NCBI GenBank assembly: GCA_007922195.1
Contig: ML682001.1
Span: forward strand, 874,084 to 938,083
Length of the DNA stretch: 64,000 nucleotides
Reading direction: 5' to 3'
Source: Podocnemis expansa
Taxonomy: Eukaryota; Chordata; Testudines; Podocnemididae
Below the pieces are notes generated by a model. That model saw nothing but the letters and a program-made list of their open reading frames with translations, made no database searches and was not told the DNA's origin. Positions 56,050 through 64,000 of this stretch are shown in pieces (within the stretch, counting starts at the first letter, position 1; each line of letters starts with the position of its first letter). The translations under genes were made by a program, and so were the position numbers.

Positions 56050-58660
56050 TGGTTTTAGGATCACCTTCTTATCTATGAAGAAAGAAGTGTGAGGCAGTCC
56101 AACCATAATGGTTTGGGTTCACCGACTCACCATGCAGAGATAATAGTCACAAGAGAGATTGTCTTAATGAGAAGGCAGTGTGCATGCCTGGCAGTGGCTC
56201 AAGAGAGACTCTGTAAGCTTTTGAACAACGACAGCGAGTTCCTGCGTGACGTGGGTCCTTGCCTGGAGGATCAATATGAAGAAGCTCCTTGAAGAATTTT
56301 GATGGTGTAGCATGTGAGACTACAGCATGACTTCTCTGCAATATAACATTAAATTACAGCAAGACAGACCTTACGGGAATTAAATGTTTGCCATGTGTGC
56401 TTCAGGATCAGTGTATAGCTCCGGATCTTCGGTATCAGAGATTCTACTGGGTTAATGCTATTCTGGGTTGCCTATTCGACAAAATCTTTTCCAAAAGGAG
56501 CAGCATATTATCTTGGATGAAGACTCTCTGTTTTGCTCAAGAATCTCCTGAACCCTTAGGGTGCAGTCCCAGTGGTCTTCAGGGAGCTAACATTCAAGCC
56601 ACCAGGCAAGCTGGAAAGTGTATGGTAGGTTACCTGGACATCCGTAACAGGTTCAATAGGCAAATCTGTCTCAGACATGCCAGTGACAACCTCTTCCCAT
56701 CTAATGTTGGATATATTCCTAAAGACCAGGAGAACTGATGGGAAAGCACGGTGGAGTGCTTGAGTCCATTGAAGGAGAAAGACATCCAGCAGGGATCTTG
56801 AACTTAAACCTCCTTCAGTGAAGGAGTGTAGATAACTTGGTGTCATCCTTGGCTGGTGAACAAAAATTACCACTGTGTGTAGACTGGATTTCCACAGTGA
56901 CCACCCAAGGTTAACTACTCCTAATCAAGAAGCCTGGAAGGCTGTTGCTGACTACTAGGAGTTGCAGAGCCAAAAGGGCTAGCTCCATGTTGACCACACA
57001 GTCAAATCTCCATGGCTTGCTGGAAGGGAGAGATGCTGACCAAACATCTCCTGAGTTGTTTATATAGTACTTTGCTGGCGTATTGCTGGTTGCACCAACA
57101 ATCTGCACAGAACAAGCAGGGATGCTGTGGAGGACTGGCTAACAGCCCTTCGTGCCAAGACATTCAGGTGTAGTTTCAGATCACTCTGACACCATGTGCC
57201 TAGCATTTGAGGATGAGCCATCCCTCCCTTTCCCTGGGCTCTCACAGGACTTGAGGTGGGACTATGGATATTCCTGCTCTTTTGATGTCTGGATGGGGAT
57301 GTGTACAGATACCACAGTTGCCAGGACCAGAGATGCAGTTTGCAATTATCTCCATACCAACACATGGCCTATGAGTCCGAGATATGCACACACTGCTACC
57401 ATTAGGTATGTCTCAGGCCACGTACCAACTGCAGGCTGGCTTCCAGGCAGGTAGTTGCTGATCTGGAGTTGAGCAAGCTCCTCTTAACTGCATCATCTGT
57501 GACTGGGTGAGAATGCTGTGTTTTCCACAAGCCGTTCTGACTGAGAGACCTGGGAAATGAGGCATCCCAGAGCTGTCTGTCTCCTGTTGGCACCTCCCTC
57601 CACTGGGTGGTTGTCTGGGTAAGGGAGTCATCGATTCCCTTTTTTGTTAAATGTGTTGCCACTAAATGACAGGCATTTGATGAATGCTCTGGACATTGGG
57701 GGGAACATGAAGGGCAGGACCCTGTCCTGACCACATTTGTGCACCACTGTGAGTCGTCTTTACCTCCTGTGCGCCTAGTAGATGGTTATGGTGGAGGCTG
57801 TATCTTGATGACTGTGATGATACGTTCCAGTGCAGAAGAGCTGACTAGGCAGATTGTTGTCCAGTCCACTGCCAATCTAGATGAGCCAGCAGTGGCACAG
57901 ACCCATAAAGGCTGCCATGCAAGTCCACACACTATATGGCAACATATCTTGTAGTCTGGGTCTACAGTGCTGGACTTGTGTTATAAACAACTGTATAGAC
58001 ATAGGTGCTTGGGCCAGAGCTTGGACTCTGGAATCCACCCCCAACCCTCTTAGACTTGGAGCCCAAGCTCTCTTGGGGCGGCTGCTTGCTATATTGATGT
58101 GTGATCAATGGCACTGATGATGGCCCTTGAAAGAGGGTGTTCTTCGGGAACAACAAGATGTGAACTTCTTCTGAGGCAGTGCTGTCATATAAGGTGATAA
58201 CGGCACCGGGGTCTGTATTTGTATTACTAGACAAGAGCAGACCCAATTCCATCCTTGTCTCATCTCCTCAAAATCAAGGTTGAAACCCCAGCATATACTG
58301 TTGGAGCTGGGATCAGTTGCGGTGCAGAACGTTGTAATTCAAAATTCTCCTTCTGCCCAGCCTGCGTCAGAGTTAGTGGTCTTCCTGCAGGAGGCTTTGT
58401 GGTATCCGTTCTTATGGGAGCTCCTTCTTCGGTTTCTGCATTTGATGCAGCTCCTCCTGGTTTCAGATCACTCTGCAGACACTGGAGATTGTTGGTGCTA
58501 GATGCCATGCTGATGCTGAGACCAGCTTTGGTGCTGGAAATCTACACTGATTCTGGTGCCGGTCTCCTCTGCATCATCTTCTTTGTGCAGGTCCCAGGTG
58601 CTTCCCATCTGCTTGATTGGGGGAGCATGGAAGGTGGACAGGTGAGATGATGCTGGCTTC
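56050..58660 (-). mobile_element. Possible second DIRS-type or related retroelement remnant
   Basis: The region has a long run without clear SINE or CR1 words and, on the minus strand, short frames resembling the Ser/Pro-rich part of DIRS-like ORF1 (for example DPGAVITLYDSTASEEVH near 58190). It is broken by many stops. A short tctacag/tatagaca MITE-like block at about 57960-58085 lies inside. This is a weak call from composition and one short match. Confidence 0.3.
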
Positions 58661-59859
58661 CCTTCTAGTCAGATTCAGGAATCTGATTCCTCATGCTCCA
58701 ATGAGACCTTCATGGACTGTTCCACAAAATAATCTTGAGTTTCAGCCTCACGTCTCAAGAGGTGCACAGCCTGGCAGCAAAGACCCATCATTCTGAGCAT
58801 CTGTCCAGAATACAAGATTCTATGAGGCAGAAGCAAGATCTGCTGGGGACAGTCTTCAGAGGATTTAGATGACTGCAGGAGGGTCAGAGCTTGCAGCCTG
58901 CAGGTTTGAAGTCTTCCATGTTAAAGAGATCTGTAATGCACATTTATCTGGGGAGGTAGCAGGGGTCTGACCAGTAGCTCAGTCAGACGGGTCAAATTAG
59001 TTCAGGGTGCTCAAACACCAGAGACAAAGAAGTAAAACCTGAACTAAGATGATTGGTTGGACGTTTTTCCACGTCCATCTCAATGCTGAGGGTGGTAAAA
59101 GTGGATGCCCCTTCCCTGCCTATATACTCTAGTACAGAAGCAGGGGCAGCAGCAGACTTGCACACTTCCACAAAGGACTTCACCATTAAAAAACACACCA
59201 GTCTCACATGCATCAGGTTTGGGTATAGCTCCAGTGGGGATCAATACTGCTACTGACTTGAAGGAAAACGGGGGGCCAGCCTGACTCCATCACCACTCCC
59301 AACAGAGTAACATGGAAAAGGCAGCCGACTACGCCCATGTCCATTTTGCAACTGAAAAGAGCTGAAAGTTAATTTCTGTCTTCCTATACCTACCTCTAGC
59401 CGTTGCCCACCAATGTGACAAAAGCTCATGAGCCATCCTCATTCGTGAGAAGGCAGTTCTAATGCATGCAAAAAGAAATGCTACCCACTCATCATGTTCA
59501 GCAAGGACATAAGAGCCTCCAGCCACAGTCTGCTCATGCCCTTGTCAGTCCATCCATCCATACTGCAGCCTAGTCCTAAACTATTTACTGTTATCTTTAA
59601 TTGCCACATAGCAGTACCAGGTCCCATCATTATATGACAGTCTCATTAGCCCAGGGTGGGGTGGGGACAAAAAACAAAACCAGCAGAAACTAAAAATTAT
59701 ACATCACATCACACACTCATGTCTGTCATTCAGAGCCAGCAGTATGTGGCATGACCTCAAAGTATCAAATTTTAAAAGAGAGTAAAAATATAAAGAACCA
59801 AAGAGGAAAAAGAAAATGAAGAACAGAGCAGGGTTTTGCAGGAGGAGTGAAACTTAGGG

Positions 59860-60200
59860 TATGTTTACACTGACTAGAGCAAATTTGGTCTGACTGATTC
59901 TTCTGGATCGACTAAGCGGCGAGTAAAGACACATTCAGTCGATCTGGAAACTGACATAATAAAACCACCCATCAAATGGCGCAGCAAAGTAAAGACGGTG
60001 TGCTAAAGGGGAGCAACAACATCGATGAGAGTTACACAAGCTACTCTGCGCAGCTTGCATCATTCTTGTCTACTGCCACCAAATTTTGCTGGCAGCACAG
60101 ACCAGGCCTCACTCTCTCCATCGAATGCTGCAATATTGGCAATTGGCTGCGTGAGAATTCATGTCCACATGTAGTAAGTTATGTGTAATGGTCTAAACCA
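59860..60200 (+). mobile_element. MITE-like element with a ggtatgtttacac end
   Basis: The start cttagggtatgtttacactg resembles the end seen at 29584, and the interior has gatcgactaagcggcgag-type words. The right end was not found. Confidence 0.45.
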
Positions 60201-61754
60201 GCATGGACTCAACAAGGAGCTATGCTTAAGCCTACACTTAAGTTTATATTCTTAATATCGAGACCAGTTGATTGCTATGTCCCACTTTAAATACTGTCTG
60301 AATAACAATTTGCGAGTCACCAACCCTGGCTGGCAAAGATTGACAGCATCGTAAAGGACGCCTCAGCCATAACAACTGCTGCCAGCAGGACTCGTAAGTA
60401 ATGTCGCTTTTAATTAAAAACACTGTTTTCAGATACTCTGCACAACTTCCACATGTGGAGAGAGTTTTACCCACCGCAGGAGCAAGATGTTAACCAGAGC
60501 TGAATGAGCACAGCATTCCTTCCAGCCTGAAGGTCAGACGCAAGATCATTCATGCACAAGAGGCACAAGATATTCTTTAAAAGGATGTGTAGAGAGAATC
60601 AAGTCCCATTTCAAGCACATTTGCAACTTTCCTGGGCTTCTAGGAAATGCTTTGTGAAACAGCTTCATGCAAGAGAGTTCTGTGCTGCCATATCCACACC
60701 ACCACTGTTTTCACTTGGCTGTCTAGGGCCATGGCACAGGTTTTCAAGAGAGATTTCGGGTGTCAGTTTTTGGACACCAGTTTAGAGAAATTTTAAAGGG
60801 TGCCCAATTTTCAGGGGCTGAAGGAACACGCAGCCAATAAATTATTAAAAGAGAGAACTGGAGTAGTGTAACGGTAAGGGTAGTAAAAGATAAGTCATAC
60901 AAAAGGCCTTCTTCCTTCCCTCCAATAAAACCTGAAGCTTCTGCCCATGTTTTCGCTGGTTCTGTTGCACAGCAGCCAAAGCAACACGAAGGTACAACAA
61001 CTTGTTCCAAGTGCTGACGACAGGCTCCAACCCAGCTCTGCAGGGCCTGTTGAAAAACTACAATGCAAAATCTACAGGACTTGCATCATTCCGTTGAAGT
61101 GGCATTCAAAATACTGTTGGCACAATGACCGAGGTCCTGTGAACCATGAAAAGGAATATTCTGCAGTGTGCTTCGGGAGCTGAGGTTTGCTAGGAAATTT
61201 TTACCATCGTCACTGGGTAGCAAATGTCAGACATGTGATTCCCTCTTCTATACGCATTCAATATTTGCTACTGGCTTTGCGCCACTGCTGCCAGTAATCT
61301 AGATTCAGTGGGAACTAATCACATCCGAGAAAAAAAAAAGTACTAATTTCCCACAAGGTCTAATTTTCCATGCAAGCACTTCAACTACTTTGGCAAATCC
61401 ATGTTTTGGCAATTCAGCCCTAGTCCATAAATTCTTAATGGGTTTTCAATCACAAATCATCCCAGCAATATGAGCTGCAACACTAATTACCATATTAAGC
61501 ATGACAGAACCATGTAAAAAGGGTTTTTTCAAGCAATATTAATAACCTGTCAAGTGAATAAATATCTTTCCCCACTCAAGAGCTACAGGAGATCCAGACA
61601 GTGCAGGGGAACGTGCAGTAAATAACCTTTTGGAGGAGGAAAGCTTCTCCCCAGCACACAGCCCTAGGTCTCCCTTGGCTTTCAGGCACTTATACTGCAC
61701 AAACTCAACTGTCGAGGCCCAAACAAGGGAATCTGAAGCAAGGCTGTCCAGGGA

Positions 61755-61935
61755 GCTTTGTGTGGCCTAGCGGATAGAGAAACAGACTGGGATTACGAGC
61801 CTGGCTCTACCACCGACTTCTGCTGGCGACCATAGGCAAGTCACTTAACCTTTCTGTGTCTGTTTCCCCACCTGCCCTTTGTCTACCTTGTTTATTCAGG
61901 GTATAAGCTGTCTGAGGAAGAGACGGTCTCTGACT
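61755..61935 (+). mobile_element. CORE/MIR-like SINE
   Basis: Words gtgtggcctagcggatagag, aaacagactgggattacgag, cataggcaagtcacttaacc, tttctgtgtctgtttcccca and gtctgaggaagagacggtct. Confidence 0.75.
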
Positions 61936-61995
61936 AGATATACATGCGTGACCTCTACACAAAGGGCCCCAGCACCGCAGTCGGCACCTCTAGAC

Positions 61996-62155
61996 CAGCG
62001 TTTCCCAACCAGTGTGCCATGGAGCTCATTTGGAAAGAGCTATGGATTGGCTCATTAATATTCATGAGCTCATTTGGAAACTATATTGTGGTGTGCCTCA
62101 AATTAATTAAAGGTAGCAAGGTCTGCCACTGCTGAGAAAATGTGGGGAACCACTG
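61996..62155 (-). mobile_element. hAT-like MITE, family B copy 3
   Basis: The ends are cagcgtttcccaacc and ggggaaccactg. Flanks ctctagac (61988-61995) and cactagac (62156-62163) differ at one place. The body is the inverted orientation of 15232-15432, shortened by about 40 bp. Confidence 0.85.
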
Positions 62156-62349
62156 CACTAGACACTGCCCTAACAAACAACAAAAGGACAGCAATTGCTT
62201 TGCAGCATGAGCACCCCTTGCTGGTACTTCAGTTTCATGGATCATTGTTGTCCATCGGAAACACAAAAAAGCAACAGAGAGAGACTAGGGACAGGTGAAA
62301 TTATCCTGAGCATGGGGCGGGGGGCGGGAGTGGGGGGAACAGGAACCGC

Positions 62350-62520
62350 AGCTGTGGCATGGGAGCCAGGAGACTGTTCTTGAGCCATTTCAGTCCTTTG
62401 TGCTTCAATTTCCTCATCTGCCAAACAAGGGTAATGCTCACTTGACCTCTGTGAGGCAGTTGGGAGATTTTAAGGATACAAAATGCCACTAAGGGCAAAG
62501 CACTCTCAATAATAAATCCT
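62350..62520 (+). mobile_element. CORE/MIR-like SINE fragment
   Basis: Words ggagccaggagactgttctt, tttgtgcttcaatttcctca, tctgccaaacaagggtaatg and cctctgtgaggcagttggg. Confidence 0.6.
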
Positions 62521-62921
62521 GACTTAACTAGCTTGCTAGATAAGTGTCCACTCAAGCTACAGTGAAGAATAATTATTCCAAAAAGAGATACTCCAATAGG
62601 ATCCAAAAAGCACGTACCACTGATTAACTGATTACAGACATAAAGCCTTTTTCCTACTGAAGACAAATCCATGACTTCCTGACTACGGATTTTATGTAAT
62701 GGGGTGGCCCCTCCGGAAATTCACAGCAACAGAGATGAGAGAAAACAGAACCTTCCTGGTTCAAAGCCACAGCTTTTTAATGGCTGAGCTAAAGGAGACT
62801 CTCTTTTAGCTACAGGCAGTATAAGACCTTGGATACTGCTGAGCAATTTTGATTTCATCCAGCAGAGGACAGTGGTACACAGTACAAGATTTATCATGCA
62901 TCCATGAGTAGTGCTTTAACA

Positions 62922-63109
62922 CAGTGGTTTTCAAACTTTTTTCTCAGGGCCCAGTTGAAAAAAAAATCATTTATACCCATGCCCCAAAAATTACACCTTT
63001 GAGCAATGCATTCCAGTCTTCTGGCGGCAGCAGCAGGCAGTGCCAGGACCCAGCACCTGAGGATCTGCAACCCAGTGCTGGGTCCCAATGCCAAGTTTGC
63101 AAACTACTG
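62922..63109 (+). mobile_element. hAT-like MITE, family A copy 2
   Basis: The ends are cagtggttttcaaactttt and aagtttgcaaactactg. Flanks ctttaaca (62914-62921) and ctttaacg (63110-63117) match at seven of eight. It aligns with the inverted copy at 1230-1419. Confidence 0.85.
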
Positions 63110-63161
63110 CTTTAACGTATCAACCTTTCACCTGCTGGGTTCAGAAGAGGAAGCAGTAGAG

Positions 63162-63269
63162 CAGTGGTTCTCAACCTGCGGCATGCTCAGCACCCAGCTG
63201 TGACCCATGCGACACCCTCAGGGCCACACAGGATGTGGTCTACAATGGCAAAGAGGTTGAGAACCACAA
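63162..63269. mobile_element. Short hAT-like MITE
   Basis: The ends are cagtggttctcaacct and aggttgagaaccaca. Flanks cagtagag and tgatagag differ by three transitions. Length 108 bp. Confidence 0.7.
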
Positions 63270-64000
63270 TGATAGAGGCATGGCACGGTGCTGTGGGAAT
63301 GGGTAGCACAGGTGCAAGGGAGTACAACGGTGACATCTAGTCAGAGGCACAGCAGTATCTGTGGACCTCCCATGTCCCCAAGTGACCCATCAAGGTGCGT
63401 TTTGCTGCCTGGCTTAGACAGAGACAGTGCTTTTGCCATAAAGCATGCTGGCAGATCAGCACCGGGTGCTGTGTCTGTATTGGTAGCTCCTGTCCTTTTC
63501 ATCACTTAGCAGAGCGCTGAGTTCAACCACATTTCAAAGCGAGTACACAGAACCAAAGGGGGTTTAAGCACAAGTAACCACCTATCACCTCGTATCTAGG
63601 GCATGCATTATAACACCCCCTCCGTCCCTGCACACACACACGCAACCAATGTGGAGTGCACACAAAGCATATGAATCATCTCACAGCCAGCTACAACCAT
63701 CCTACCTTTGCATGGCTTGCACGATCACAAACCTCTGCTGAGAGCACACTGATGCAGTTCTATCAGGCGAGGCGACAGAAAGCAGCCTCCCAACTCCTGT
63801 TCTAACGAGCGACACTCCTGGGTTGCTCCAGCAGCCCCATGGTATTTTGATAAAGAGCATCAAGCTGCAGCAGAGCGGAGAGATGGACCGCTGAGAGTGG
63901 GAGGTTGTGGAATTCCCCTGCCGAGGGGCTGTTCCACGACTGGACCATAGACCTCCATCTAGCAGGATCAACAGCATCAAGTCTCAGGAGCATGGGCCAG

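Larger units (their letters stand above)
51565..64000. other. Right-hand flank; stretches without recognised features
   Basis: In 51800-54150, 58665-59855, 60205-61750 and 63280-64000 I see no coding exon, RNA gene or firm repeat. The block 52190-52290 (words accagacccagtgtctggtc, ccggactttccggttaaaaa) is probably a common reptile repeat of unknown class, and 60745-60840 looks like another (words gggtgcccaattttcagggg) that is also seen near 5030-5110. Confidence 0.5.

Noticed and set aside
1..64000. CRISPR arrays, operons, prophage or bacterial mobile elements
   Set aside because: The sequence is vertebrate nuclear DNA with spliced exons and reptile-type retroelements; no regularly spaced short repeats with unique spacers were seen.

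Overview
The window is vertebrate nuclear DNA, most likely from a turtle or crocodilian. It contains spliced exons with GT-AG introns of 9 to 15 kb. It is also dense in CR1 LINE fragments, Penelope-like fold-back pieces, a DIRS-type retroelement, tRNA-derived CORE/MIR-like SINEs and many small hAT-like elements with 8-bp target duplications, a mix typical of those lineages. Species cannot be fixed from the sequence alone. There is no bacterial or viral gene content. Nearly all longer open frames are chance frames or transposon remnants.

The one host gene recognised is PTP4A3 (PRL-3 protein tyrosine phosphatase) on the minus strand. Three coding exons are present: residues 1-35 (25864-25968), 36-66 (16256-16348) and 67-110 (678-808). 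They join in frame and include the catalytic Asp72, Cys104 and Arg110. The exons for the last third of the protein, with the prenylated tail, lie beyond the left edge. The first coding exon probably starts at an acceptor near 26607. That would give about 640 nt of 5' leader carrying several short upstream ORFs. The far 5' exon(s) and promoter were not found; 26.6-64 kb is probably first-intron or 5' flanking DNA.

Layout: 0.7-0.8 kb catalytic exon. 0.8-16.3 kb intron with a duplicated hAT-like element (2.5 kb), a CR1 carrying a nested hAT element (5.6-6.4 kb), Penelope-like pieces (4.5, 6.5, 8.3, 10.1 kb) and a second CR1 with a nested hAT element (14.7-15.5 kb). 16.3 kb second coding exon. 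16.3-25.9 kb intron with a CR1 holding two insertions (19.5-20.4 kb), two further CR1s and a Penelope-like insertion with a perfect 13-bp duplication (25.0 kb). 25.9-26.6 kb first coding exon with leader. 26.6-46 kb SINEs, hAT elements, a 44-bp minisatellite (28.4 kb) and a 540-bp inverted-repeat Penelope-like element inside a CR1 (38.2 kb). 46.6-51.1 kb a degenerate DIRS-type element interrupted by a 400-base assembly gap. 51.5-64 kb a CA microsatellite, CR1 pieces, possible retroelement remnants and three more hAT elements.

The strongest leads are the uORF-rich PTP4A3 leader, the inverted-repeat Penelope-like family with a hammerhead-ribozyme-like core, and the inverted/direct terminal repeat structure of the DIRS-type element. 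All family assignments are from recall and reading; no database search was run.
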